A stretch of DNA of 64,000 bases from Symsagittifera roscoffensis. Taxonomy: Eukaryota; Xenacoelomorpha; Acoela; Convolutidae. Below the pieces are notes generated by a model. The model had not been told where the DNA came from. It made no database searches and saw only the letters and a program-made list of their open reading frames with translations. The translations under genes and the position numbers were made by a program. The DNA lies in the NCBI RefSeq assembly GCF_963678635.1, contig NC_087067.1, forward strand, positions 9,223,716 to 9,287,715, written 5' to 3'. This document shows, one piece after another, positions 53,509 to 64,000 of the stretch (position 1 is its first letter; the number at the start of each line of letters is the position of its first letter).

Positions 53509-55182
53509 CTGTTTATATCTCAGAAAAATTGAAAAATAGCTTAAAAAACATCGTCGTTACATCCAATGTCGTTGTGGAACCTGATCTAAACTATTGTTAC
53601 TGAAATCTTGACTACGTAAATTCCATAATTGGAAAACACGTCGCATACGCAGTTTATATACATATATTTATGTTTCAGTAATTGAAAAATTAAAAATGCG
53701 TAGCAGTTTTGCGTCAATTGTTGTTTTCGATAATTGAAAGTGAGACGAAAATTTTTGTAAACAAAAAAATCGTCAAAAATTGAGCAAAAATTGAAGCTTT
53801 GTTGATTAGTGTTATTATGTTGAATGACAGGTATTGAAAAAATCTTTTGATAAGTTAAATCAAATATTTGCTATCTTGAGAAAATTTGGCCTTATTGAAT
53901 GATGAATTTTAAATTATAAAAGTCCATTATCAAATCAGTTTCAGTTTTAGCATTTTCTGCTTTCGCTTTTGAAATTGGTGAAAACAAATGTTTAAATAAT
54001 AGAAAAGTTCTTATCTGAGACAAAAGACTTCTTTCTATTTTGAACCATCTTTTTTGTCCGGTTTTTTGAACCTGTATTTGAAAAAATTTCAAAATATAAA
54101 GCATTCGAACGATTTCAATTGTTTTCCAACTAAAAAAAACGGCGTTTTGAGTTATGAGCCAAACAGAAAAAAGCAGGTAGTTTGATTGATTTTCTTCAAA
54201 ATAAAACCTTTTGTTCACGTGTTTTTATTACACAAAGGCGAAATGCAGTGATAACAAACTGAGATAAAACTGGCAGCCTCTCTAGAGCAGATAGCTGATT
54301 GAAGACGACATTTTTTCAAAACGTCCAATCAAAACTGGTAAGTTTATTCTATATTGAAGAAAATTTTTAGCAGATTTAGACTAGGCGAGAATATAATGTT
54401 CTTTAATGGACATTTTTGCATGTTAGAAATTCTAGTTAAATACTGAATGAGTCCTTACTGCAGCCTTAAAAGCCCCGTATTTTATCAGGAATTTATGAAC
54501 TTTTTGCCATTTTTGGTGCCAGTAAGTACTATTTTCAAGACAGAAGCGAAAAGGAGAAGAAAAGAGAGCTCACAGACAAATTTGGTTTACCTACAAAAAC
54601 TCCGGCACATTTTTATTTTTTTGACATCCTACTTTACACGCAAAAACCTAAAATTTTCTTTGGGAGTAAAAAAAATTTCGTATAACTAATTGATAACTGT
54701 GCGCCCCGAAGAAGACTAAAACCGGGTTCTTTTTCGAAAACACTCAAAATTCAAAATAGCTTGTTTACTGATTATTTTATTGGATAAACATTGTCTTGCA
54801 GTTCCGAAGTTGTTCGGAAACTTCAAATGTTTTGAATCAAAATCGCCATTTTACTTACCTGGTGCTATTTATGGAGACAGCAATGCAATTTAAAAAATTT
54901 TATTCCTGTAACACCCAAAGTAGTTTTTAAAGGACAAAATTGTAATAGAAAACTTTTGGGATCTGTTTGGTAAACTTTGAAAAAGATCATCCTACGCAAA
55001 AATAACAGGGAGAAAGGAACATTCAATTTTTATTTGTTCAAGCTGGAGAAACAAAATATTTACAAATAAATGCCTAGTTTTTATAAAAGATTATGATTAA
55101 AATGCCGGAGTTTTTTAATTTTCAATCATCCGCATACTCAGTTAGATTAGTTGTGAACTCTATGGCTGACGCTCAAACGAGT
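53509..55182. other. intergenic or intronic, no supported gene
   Basis: A 108-codon - strand frame (53892-54218, ending KAKAENAKTETDLIMDFYNL) and an 80-codon + strand frame with an internal GTAAGTAC donor-like site (54447-54689) occur but have no other support. Confidence 0.35.
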
Positions 55183-55190
55183 GCTGAATG

Positions 55191-55550
55191 CAGGGGCAGA
55201 TTTAGGATTTTCTTGAGGAAGGGGGGCGGATTTTAAAAAACACCGTTTTGGTCAAACTTTCTGCGCCGCTGGCAAAATTTTGAAAAAAACAGGCCAAAAA
55301 AGCGTTTTTAGGCACTTTTTGGAACTTTTTGACATAAAATCACGTTTTTTCGGCGCGCACGCCCCTAAAAATTAGTATATATTGGCGCCCAAGGAGCCTT
55401 TAGAAAAATTTCTGAGTCCGTTAACCAACAATGGATATCCCAAAATATTACAAGGGGGGACCCTTTGGGTCGGCAGGGGTCAAATCCCTGAAGGGAGGAA
55501 GCGCAAGCCCCATTGAGAAGCGTAAGCCCCCCCCCCTAAATGCGCCCCTG
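55191..55550. mobile_element. 360 bp hAT-type MITE with 8 bp target duplication
   Basis: Starts CAGGGGCAGATTTA and ends TAAATGCGCCCCTG (12 of 14 paired inverted). It is flanked by GCTGAATG at 55183-55190 and 55551-55558. An exact 8 bp duplication with CAGGGGC termini is the signature of hAT transposons. No transposase; non-autonomous. Confidence 0.88.
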
Positions 55551-55558
55551 GCTGAATG

Positions 55559-55985
55559 TAACGGCATTGGAGTGGCCTGGAATCATTACTTGCTATCTTG
55601 CCTTCAGTTTCTTGACATTTGGTCAAATCAGCATCCAATAATTTCATTTATTTTGCCGGAATCAAATTTCACTCAGTTAAAAAAAGTTTTTCAGAAGCAC
55701 TGCAAGAACACTTTTTTATACGTAACTTTAAAACGAACGACTTTTAAGGAAATTAACAAAAATGATAAAAATTGGTATAAAAATGTCCTCTAGGCCAGGC
55801 TAAACATGCTTGCAGTTTGCTCAACAAACCTTTGAAGAAAAACAGCACTGCTAGACTTCTTATTTATCATTTTTTCATCAAAAAATGGTTCCTGCTCATC
55901 TTCAAATCGGAACCTGTATTTTTTGTTCCGACCATTAAAAATGGGGAAGAACTTTGTATTCGATTGTGTTAACGAGCGAATAAAG
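55559..55985. other. no supported gene
   Basis: The + strand frame running out of the MITE to 55793 (FLDIWSNQHPIISFILPESN) is a chance continuation of the MITE translation. Nothing else seen. Confidence 0.35.
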
Positions 55986-57000
55986 CAAGTGAGCAGGCTT
56001 ACAAGCTGAATTATGCCTTATTTAAAACCTTAAAATTTAATTTTACGAAAGTAAAATTAGTTTTTAGAAACTTTTAGTTTCATTTTGGGCAAAAAATTTT
56101 TTTTTTAATTTTGTTAAATATTTTATTGTCATTTTTCTACAAAACATTTTGCACAGTTTGCCTATATTACTACGACTGTTTAATATGCCTAGATTAATTT
56201 CTTACGTCAGATCCTTTTATCACACCAAGCAGAAAAAACTAAACTGATTTAGAAAAAAAAGCTTTCTAAACCGTAGTTTTCTAATGACTTTGGTCGGAAC
56301 ATTCTGTGCTACTTGCACAGTAACCGGTTGTCCCTCTTTTATACTAGTCTTGTTCACTCTGACTTGGGGTCTTAGAAAACGTTATGTTTTTGTTCCGAAA
56401 TGAAATTGTGGAGGAACTTTGTATTCGGGAGGAACTTTGTTTTAGTTTGTTTTCTTTTTGTTTTCCACGCAAAATAAGCTGCCACAAATAATCATTGGAC
56501 TGAATTGAGGGATATAGCATTTTAAAGCCATTTCAGCCGTGATTCAAACGAAATTAAAAAATCAAAAAATTTCAAGAAAATCGATTTGAAATTTTTGATT
56601 TTTCGTCTAATATTAGCGAGTGAGCAGGCTTATATTAGCTTATTTATGCCTACTTTAAATCTGAACGTTCAATTTTACTCAAATGAAGTTAGTTTTTGGA
56701 GTATGTAGCTTCATCTTAAGAATCAAAAACTTCAAAAATTTTTGGGAAAAAGTTTGAAAAAAATTAATTATTTTGTGAATTTTTTGTTTTTCTTGATATT
56801 TGCCTTCGTAAATTGTGTTCCAATTTGCATATGTTACAATGACTGACGAAATTTCCCTTGCTCTACTTTTTCGCTCAGAGTCATATATCACACCAGCTGA
56901 AAAAACGACACTAATTTGAAAAAATAACTTTGATGTAAGTTTTTTAGACTGGTCGGAACATTCTGTGCTACCTGCACAGTAACCGCCTATCCTTGTTCTT
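55986..57000. repeat. diverged direct repeat pair, 630-660 bp period
   Basis: 55986-56345 and 56616-57000 share GTGAGCAGGCTTA, a TTATGCCTW...AAATTYAATTTTAC stretch, TATCACACCAGC or AAGCWGAAAAAA, and GGTCGGAACATTCTGTGCTAC(T/C)TGCACAGTAACCG (split here into motifs). Identity is moderate. The last motif contains a GTGC...GCAC hairpin. Probably two copies of an uncharacterised dispersed repeat. Confidence 0.55.
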
Positions 57001-57599
57001 AAAGTAATGGTTTCCGAGACGCTATGTTAAATTGTTGACCAGGCGTTTTTTTCGGAATGCATATAACTTGGGTCGTGAGGACCCTAGACAAGATGGTCGA
57101 CACTAAAGACTCGGGCTGAGATTTGGGTCATAAATCTCGACCAAAAGTGGTAGCAGGATTTAGACGACAGGACAGAAATTGCGCACTCGCGCCGATAACT
57201 TGGGATTTGTGCGCAAAAATTGAAATTTTGCGAGACGAACGGAGTTTCTTTGAATGAAAATTCGATTTTTTCGGATGTTAAATAGTAGGGATGGGATGCA
57301 CTCAGAATTTTTCCAGGGTCACCAAAACTCCGTTGGAAATTTCCCAGTGTTTAAGCTTCTGAACAAATTGAAACTGAATCTTCACGGTAAGAACAAAAAA
57401 TACCCACCGTCTAAACAAGTTCAATTAGTCACATGCATTTGCTCATAGAACCAGGGCACCTAAAAATCAGAGTCTGTTTCCAGAGCATCTTTTTGATAAA
57501 TTTTCTCTGATTTTAAATGTGTTTGGGTTTTTGAAACATTTTTTACAATAGATAGCAAAAACACGCCAAAATTTGATGATATTTTTTGTAATATATTGA
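57001..57599. other. no gene seen
   Basis: Moderately GC-richer start (57000-57240), then AT-rich. Short frames only. Confidence 0.35.
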
Positions 57600-57791
57600 C
57601 TCTCCCCCTCAAAATTATATTGACTCTCCCGCGCGCTCCCCCTCAAAATTAGTATATATTGACGCCAGAGGCGCTTTTAGAAAAATTTTAGAGACCGTCA
57701 CCAAAAATTGATATCTCAAAATAGTACAAATCCCTGGGGGGGGGGGGGGGGGGGGGAAAGGAAACGTCCGCCCTCCCTAAGTCCGCCCCTG
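57600..57791. mobile_element. 5'-truncated hAT-type MITE
   Basis: Matches the 3' half of 55191-55550: AATTAGTATATATTG, a GGCGC/GACGCC step, CTTTTAGAAAAATTT, GATATCTCAAAATA, then a 21 G run (57736-57756) and the terminus GTCCGCCCCTG at 57791. The first ~170 bp are lost, and a local duplication of TTGACTCTCCC and CCCTCAAAATTA sits at the break. Confidence 0.7.
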
Positions 57792-58005
57792 TCAAGAGCC
57801 GCTGCATTTTGTTCACTGTTTCATTTTTAGGGGCTAATTGATGTAAATTGTTCCACCTAAACCAGAGTTTTTTCTGTCGGAATCTTGAGCTAACATTGAT
57901 GATGGCAACTTGAAGCACACTGAGTATATTATTAGTGCGATTCTCATTCACAAAATTTTGAAGTCTGCTGATAACAGAATTGTCTTTTCGTTGACTCCGC
58001 ACTTT
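57792..58005 (-). CDS. candidate host exon cut by a MITE
   Basis: Frame on the - strand: RSQRKDNSVISRLQNFVNEN, NNILSVLQVAIINVSSRFRQ, KKLWFRWNNLHQLAPKNETV and NKMQRLL, stopping exactly at the hAT terminus (57791/57792). The KKLWFRW segment in a helical, Gln/Arg-rich context looks like a cytoskeletal or IQ-like helix, but no family is recognised. The 5' border is uncertain. Confidence 0.35.
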
Positions 58006-58749
58006 ATGTCCGTAATTTATGCATCAGAAAACACAAAAAAAAACTATCAAAAATGAACATTTTAAAATTAATTTCTGAAACTCAATTTTCTGAAACTCAA
58101 TTAATTTCTGCAATGTTTCTGAATAAGCATTCATTTTGTATGGCTTTAAGGTCGTGAAGTAGCTCGAGAAATTTTAGAACTAGCTATTAAAAAGCAATGA
58201 GAAAGAATGAAACAGAAGACAGATGTTGCTAAATTTTGACTCAAAACAATTTAATTTTGCTATAAAAATCGACCAGGTTTTTCAATTTAAAAACTTAAAG
58301 GAAAGCTATTCACCATATCATAACGAAAGAGTATTAGAGCCTTATAAGACTATTTTTGAGAAACATAGATAGATCAAATTAAAATTGATTAGGTAAGATA
58401 GATACTTACAAATTGAAACACCTGGTTCTTTTAGTATAATAAAACAGAACATCTATGAGAGAAAAAATTTAAAAACAATGTGACTTCCCAAAGAAATGTG
58501 TTCTAAATGTCGAATTCATGTTATCCTTCGGCAAATCAAACCTCTGCAGAGAAAACCCCAAAAATCAGATAATTGCGGGATATTTTAAATCTTTTTTTAT
58601 AGCGACTGAGGAAAACCCTAAAGTGGCATAAAGTATTTTAATTTTAGCTCATTTTAGTCATTTTAGTTTAAAAAATTGTAATATTTTTTGGTGAGGGACC
58701 CGCATTGGAGTTCCATGAATAAAAAACGATCATAATTGAGTTTCCTTTT
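58006..58749. other. no gene seen
   Basis: AT-rich, with a small direct repeat of TTCTGAAACTCAATT at 58072-58102. Nothing else supportable. Confidence 0.35.
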
Positions 58750-59440
58750 CAGTGTCCACAAAAGTGAAAACAATTCGATTATAATCAATTAAAAAAAGAT
58801 TATAATATTACTATTTTTCGAGGCAACAAAATCCTTTTTTCATCAATTATAACCAATTTTTTTTTCACTTTTGTGGACACTGACTGTGAAAGTAAATTAT
58901 AATCAATTTTTTTCCACTTTACTGGGTTGTTCAGATGGGGGGGGGGGTGTTCAGGTGGTGGGGTTGTTCAGATGGGGGGTGTTCAGGTGGTGGGGGTGTT
59001 CAGGTGGGGGGGGGGGGGGGGGGGTTCAGTGGAGGGGGATTGAAGGGGAGCAAAGGGGCAAACGTTAGGGGGGGGGGAGAGCTTAACGGATTTTTTTGCA
59101 ATTTGATTTTAGGTTTAGAAATGGATTAGGCCGTACACTCGCTTTGCAAAGTTTCTGTATAACTCACTTGATAAATGCAGTAAATCTTGCAAAATTTTGC
59201 ACGACGCGCGAAACAAAAATAAAGTGGAAAAAAATCTTTTTTAACATGATTTCCTACTTATTATAAAATTTATTATAATGGATTCCAAATGAATTATAAT
59301 GCATTTTGTTTTGGCGAGATAAAATGGATTTAAATCCTTTTTTAGTCCAATTTTGTTGTCTGAACGTAACATGGGAATCGATTATATTTACACCATTTTA
59401 GACCACGAAAATACATTATAATCGATTTGTTTTCACTTTT
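58750..59440. mobile_element. three nested inverted repeats around a G-rich minisatellite
   Basis: Inner-left hairpin: CAGTGTCCACAAAAGTGAAAA (58750-58770) with its perfect 21 bp complement at 58862-58882. Middle: TTTTTTTCCACTTT (58907-58920) against AAAGTGGAAAAAAA (59221-59234). Outer: AAAAGTGAAAACAATTCGAT.. (58760-58785) against 59415-59440, 25 of 26 pairs. The loop of the middle pair holds GTTCAGATGGGGGG-type repeats (58926-59035). Looks like one MITE family inserted in itself or rearranged. No coding. Confidence 0.65.
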
Positions 59441-59549
59441 CTTAAATGCAGGGACGTTTGATTGAAACTTCTAAGAACTAATTTCGAATAGCTTAATTTA
59501 CCTGTAAGATTTACTTGTTTAACGATTTTATACTTAACTTTAAAAAAAT

Positions 59550-59810
59550 TCAGCTCGAAATGACATTCTCAGTCTCGCAAGCCGTCAATTTTTTGTTGTA
59601 TTTTTTGAATAACAACTGAAAGCGCTTCCAGTACGATTTGTCACTTGGATTCTGTTCACGTTCATTTTCTAAATCTTGAATTTGTCTCAAAAGAAAACAA
59701 ATCGTAAGAAGCGATTGATGTTTCCCATTTCGTTTTCGGACCAATGACACTATTTTGAATTTAGAAGCCACTTTGTGGACTTCAAACTCTTTCAAGAAAC
59801 TTCTAGGAGA
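59550..59810 (-). CDS. candidate terminal host exon
   Basis: TTCATCTCCTAG|AAG is a good acceptor on the - strand. The frame reads SFLKEFEVHKVASKFKIVSL, RKRNGKHQSLLTICFLLRQI and NPSDKSYWKRFQLLFKKYNK, then a stop. Basic and helical. Same strand as the candidate exons at 58005 and 53508, so the three may belong to one gene, which is inference. Confidence 0.32.
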   Translation of the reverse strand, partial: SPRSFLKEFEVHKVASKFKIVSLVRKRNGKHQSLLTICFLLRQIQDLENEREQNPSDKSYWKRFQLLFKKYNKKLTACETENVISS

Positions 59811-61102
59811 TGAACCGGCAATTTAAACCAGCATACTTATTATATTGATTTTGGTAAACATCTTCACTTTAGCATCTATCTCTTTTTTCTAATATCGTAT
59901 TATGACGACTGCTTGTATCACGGCAAAGACTTGAATGATTCGATCGTTTTTCCTTGTTTCTCAAGAACTAAAAATGCCTTTAAGCAGGCCCCGACTTTTA
60001 GTTAATTAAAGAAATCATTTTAGTTAACTAAGTAGTTCCCTAAAAATTGCAGAAGTAGTTGAAGAAAACATAATTAAAACTCACGTTTTTACAAAAATTT
60101 GCTGTTTTAACTGCAAAAAAAATCTTTTTTAACCAATTTTCTTCTAAAAATTTTAGCGAGTCTAGAAGAAAACACGAGTATTTAACTTGTGATGGTATTA
60201 TAAAGGTAAATTGTCAAGTTTTCAGTTTTGTAATTTACAGCATCTAACCAACTCTCCCATATTGTGATCACAGGCCTTGCTGAAGATGTCAAAGTTAGCG
60301 TATAATTTTTGAAATACCGTCAGTTTTTTGGAGAATCTCAACTGAAATTGATTTAAAAATGCATCTCTCTGATTAGTTTATTTCCTCGATTTTTTCGGAA
60401 AAAGTTAAAAAACTACGAAAAAATAATTATATAACTTAAGTCCGGCGCCTGTCTTTAAAAAAGATTAAGTTTACTGAAAACTGTTAGTAAGAACAACAAG
60501 AATTTGTTGTTTCTCAAAATCGGCTGTAGAAAAATACAAAGCATGTATTGAAACAAAATGTGTCCTTGAGTTCTCGTCATTTTTCTCTAAATTTTATGCG
60601 TTATACAAAACAGAAGTAACCCAATTACAATAACAAATTAAATCTGAAATAAACTTGACGAATTTGGGGTTCATGAGGAAGACTGCCCTATATTGTTAGC
60701 TTCCTTCGATTTTAAGCCAAATAGATTTATTTAGCACAATAAGTAGTTGATTGCATAGCAATCAAATCAAAAAGTTTTGCCGAAATTTTTTATATTGATT
60801 TACAGGAATGTTAATCTTGATTACCAAAAAAATTAACCTAGATTATGGAAGAAGATTTTTTTCCTGGAAGTTCGATTAAAAGCTAAAACAGTTTCCGTTG
60901 AATATATTACACAATATTGCAGAAAAGTTTTGTGTAGTTCCTAATTTGGTGTATACCCAAAAAAAGTTGTCTTGGACTCCGAAGAGCTATGAAAGACCAG
61001 TCTGCCTTACACATTTTTTTTGCCTTTTGTACTCATTTCCCAAGCCACCGCAAAAACTCTGTTTTCTTCTTCAGCTTTCTGCAGTTACGTAGCAGTATTT
61101 GG
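59811..61102. other. no supported gene
   Basis: Acceptor-like sites with short open frames occur (TTGTGATCACAG near 60271, TTTTATATTGATTTACAG near 60806), but no matching donors were found. Confidence 0.35.
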
Positions 61103-61281
61103 ACAACCGCGTATTCATACACGCCAGTAAGCAGAAAAAATCTATAATAACCAATCAGAATAGAGAAAAGGAAAAATTTATTAATTAATAGTTATTTTTT
61201 CGTAAGTTTGCCTCCCCATCTTCATTCTGATTGGTTAAAATAGTACTTGTCTGCTTACTGATGAGTATGAATACGCGTTGT
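61103..61281. mobile_element. ~180 bp foldback MITE
   Basis: ACAACCGCGTATTCATAC and CCAGTAAGCAGA at the left pair with TCTGCTTACTG and GTATGAATACGCGTTGT at the right, about 32 bp with few mismatches. An inner pair AACCAATCAGAAT / ATTCTGATTGGTT lies at 61149-61161 and 61224-61236. No clear target duplication and no frame. Confidence 0.7.
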
Positions 61282-61614
61282 ATAAGTCAAGACTGCACAA
61301 CGTTTTCTGCTTTTTTTTCTTGAAAGAATAAGTTCAGTAACAAAAAACTTAATTCTCAAGACTTTGAAAAACTTTTTTTTTGGTCTGAGAAGTGTGTGTT
61401 TCTCCATATTCGAAAAATGAGTCGTTTTGTTTTTTGTTAAACAAATACAAAAACTATTGAATTTTAATCAAGTGATATTTTCGGGTTTGCAAATAGAACC
61501 AAACAAAAAAAAATTTCAACCTCAAGACTTTTAAAAATGCTTTAGCTTCCTACGACTGTTATTTCCATTTTCAACCGGTGGACTAGAACAAATTTTTTTA
61601 AAATTTTTTTTCAG

Positions 61615-62430
61615 CGTTAGGCAATGAAACTACAGAGAACAATTTTGATATATCTACTGATGGTGAAACTTTTTGAGCAAAAAATATTCATTTGTTTTTT
61701 GGCGGTATAAAATTGACACGCAATTATGAAATTATTTTTAGTTTTTTTTAGATTTCTTAGGATATTCTTGTCGGCATTTTTCAGTTTCAAAGAAATCTTT
61801 TTTTTGAAGCTGAACTGTTGATTCTATGCATGAGCGTTGCCTGGTTAGGTAAATTCTGCTTACAATTCTGGTTAGGTAAATTACTGCTTTCAATTCTAGT
61901 TATGTAATGTTCTGCTTACAACTTTTGTTAGGTAAGTTTCTGCGTACAATTCTGGCTAAAGAATATTCTGCTTACAATTCTTGGTTTAATTGGATAAAAA
62001 AATTATAAGCTAACCGTTGTAGACTGTTTGTTTAACCTAAATTTTCAGAGCAAAACTTTTTGCAAGCAAAAACAGAATACAGATATTCTATAACATCTTT
62101 TAATAATGAAAATTTTATTGTTTTAGTTCGGTTTTAACTCATTTTTGTTATGTTCAATTTAGGAATGACTCGATTGCATTCTGAAGAAAAAAACATCAAC
62201 GAAGGAGAGCTTTTTACTGTTGACTTAGGAACGGGGAACCACGTATGCAAAAACATTTTTATAAACCATTTGACATTAGTGTCATGAAAAACCCATATTC
62301 ATTTTTCAAAAAAAGTTTTGAATTTCAATTCGGCTTTTCTCGACACTGACTTAAAAAATGCACATTTTAAGTTCTGCCTATTTTTGAGAATCGTTTTTTT
62401 AATTTTTCGCAGGGAAAGATTAGGGCTTAA
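61615..62430 (+). CDS. candidate three-exon 3' end of a host gene
   Basis: Exons 61615-61662, 62163-62242 and 62413-62430. Acceptors TTTTTTTTCAG, TGTTCAATTTAG and AATTTTTCGCAG are all strong; donors are GATG|GTGAAA and AACCAC|GTATGC. Phases agree at both joins, and the last exon ends GGCTTAA-type at a TAA. Peptide pieces are LGNETTENNFDISTD, MTRLHSEEKNINEGELFTVD and LGTGNH, with a short GKIRA end. Acidic and polar; no family recognised. Upstream exons were not found. Confidence 0.35.
61843..61981. repeat. 28 bp minisatellite, five copies
   Basis: TGGTTAGGTAAATTCTGCTT-type units start at 61843, 61870, 61898, 61926 and 61954, each followed by ACAATTC-like sequence. Period 27-28 bp. It lies in the putative intron of the gene above. 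Confidence 0.8.
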
Positions 62431-64000
62431 CCTAATTTTTCAAACCAGTTTTTGGTATCATATCACAGGCATAATAATTTCGGATATCATACTTTCTTTT
62501 TCATTAAAAACCTGCCGCCATCTCAAAAAATCCTAAGTTCGCTCCCAAATATTGAGCGCGTAAGAACAAACAAAATGATTTCCAAGCCTCTAAACAAGTT
62601 TTGCCTCAGACTAATTACAGATAAATACGAAATTTGATGAAACTGGCTTCCTTAGGGCCATTTTAAGGCAACTTCCTTCAAAAATCTGACATTAAAATTT
62701 GTTAATTAAAGAAAAATTTTATTAATTAGTTCTTTTGCCAAACTGTACATCTTACAAAATGTTACAAAAAGTGCTTGTTTGAACAAAATCTAAATTAATC
62801 TTTCAAGACCAAAAACCCTAAGCTGTATATTGGAGATGAAAATTAATCAAATAAATGACCCGTAAAACTTGATATAGTTTTTAAAATATTTTGTTGTATT
62901 CATCTTATTTTAAAGCTCTCTAGTTAAATTTTTAGTTCTGAATTTGGTATGCTTTTTTATTCTTGTTGTATTTTCTATTTCTCAAGCTATTTTTTGTATT
63001 GTCGAGTCGAAAAAAGATTTCAGTCTAGTTTCATCTAAATTGAAATAATTTTTTAAATTGGAGTTTTTTCAAAACAGACCTGCTTGTATCTAAAAAGAAT
63101 TGACATTGTAACATTTTGAGTCAGATATATAAAGCAAGTTTAGCCTGTTCAATATAAAAGAATTCAGTTCCAAACGGGAAGGAAAGTTTCAACGAAGAAA
63201 CAGTTTTTCTGTAATTGGCTTAGCATAGCGGAAAACAATGTTTGATGAGATATCGCTTCCAAAGTTTTTTGTACAAAGCTCTTTGAGGTTAAACAAATAT
63301 TCATTTTTCAACGAACTTTAATATTTTCAATTGTTTTCTGTGGCACAAAATTGCATGTTGCTCAGCTAAGACAGCAAGTTCTTTCGTTTTTTTGTACAGA
63401 ATGTTTTTTATAAGTTATCGCTGCGCTCTGATCTTAATGGAATTTTGAATCCAGACTGTTGGTAGTTTTTTTTGCTTGAGTGATTCAGTGAAATTTTTGA
63501 GGCATGGGAAAAAATTGGGCTTATGTGCATTTTTTCCGCCCAATTTTCGGTATCACAGGCAGATTTTTTACTATGAGCTTTTTAAAAAATACATACACAT
63601 ATATATATTTTTGAATTCCAAGCCTCACAACAAATTGTGAACGTTTTTCACGATAAATACAAAAATTATGTAATTTTAGCTCCCCTACTTAAGGCCAAAC
63701 ACAGGCATGGCGCAGGCATTCATTGCGAAGCCAAAATGTGTACTTTGTGAATTGTAAGCGGATTCCGCAACAAGGACCCTCTTTTTGTTCTTTTTTTTCT
63801 TACGTTCACTTTGATCGTTCCGACCAAGTTTTAACTTTAATTACTTGTCTCCGGATTCGAGAAATCTGCAGTCACCCAATTTTGCACCTATCCAGTGCAT
63901 TGTTTGGCTTCGTAATCTTACCTTTTATAAGCGGACTCTATTTTTTACTTGAAAAATACATTTTTTATAAAAAAAGTTTTTGAAAATGGGCTTTAAAATT
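62431..64000. other. AT-rich end of window, two related repeat fragments
   Basis: 62455-62670 and 63549-63710 share, in the same order, GGTATCA..CACAGGCA, TTCCAAGCCTC, GATAAATAC and a TTAAGGC-type end, so they are diverged copies of one dispersed repeat. The 86-codon + strand frame at 63723-63983 has a hydrophobic tail (FGFVILPFISGLYFLLEKYI) but no other support. Confidence 0.35.

Noticed and set aside
58871-59129. Gly-rich + strand frames
   Set aside because: Products of the GTTCAGATGGGGGG minisatellite, open in two frames at once.
1-64000. tRNA, rRNA, CRISPR array or bacterial operon
   Set aside because: No cloverleaf with A/B boxes, no rRNA core sequence and no regularly spaced direct repeats with unique spacers were seen; intron signals and element families are eukaryotic.

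Overview
The window is AT-rich, intron-bearing animal DNA made almost entirely of decayed mobile elements. The gene families present (Ty3/gypsy Pol, a Polinton/Maverick set, hAT-type and TA-flanked MITEs) and 60-80 bp introns with GTAAGT...TTTAG ends point to an invertebrate metazoan, probably aquatic. The species cannot be fixed from the sequence. No rRNA, tRNA or CRISPR array was seen, and every transposon gene carries stops or frameshifts.

Layout. (1) 1-3350: degenerate short repeats, a ~205 bp diverged duplication, then the 5' gag half of a gypsy element. (2) 3350-26157: a head-to-tail array of three ~7.6 kb composite units. Each unit is gypsy gag end, protease, RT, RNase H, integrase fragment, polypurine tract and putative 3' LTR on the + strand, fused to half a Polinton on the - strand (adenovirus-type protease, small membrane protein, major capsid protein, small basic protein, 3' part of the penton gene). 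(3) 26158-32587 and 34405-41110: two copies of the rest of the Polinton (penton start, integrase, an unnamed gene, packaging ATPase, DEDD-type nuclease-like gene, several uncharacterised genes, an acidic protein). The second copy is preceded by a diverged, internally deleted capsid/penton segment (32610-34404). (4) 42200-46030: a single Polinton PolB relic on the + strand, behind a promoter of three 60 bp repeats carrying six CRE/ATF-like sites and a TATA box. (5) 46030-64000: sparse intergenic or intronic DNA with foldback and MITE elements, poly-G/C tracts and a few exon-like reading frames that could belong to host genes.

How the parts fit. The Polinton genes form a virus-like set: capsid, penton, maturation protease, packaging ATPase, integrase and protein-primed DNA polymerase. 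The gypsy genes form a retrotransposon set. None is intact. Damage at catalytic positions is often shared between copies (RT YVDG, missing protease His and Cys, ATPase P-loop ending GKL), so inactivation came before much of the amplification and the later copying was probably passive segmental duplication. Promoter-like sequence remains visible in the Polinton: a divergent TATA/palindrome/TATA promoter in both copies, a TATA box before the nuclease-like gene, and the CRE-repeat promoter before PolB.
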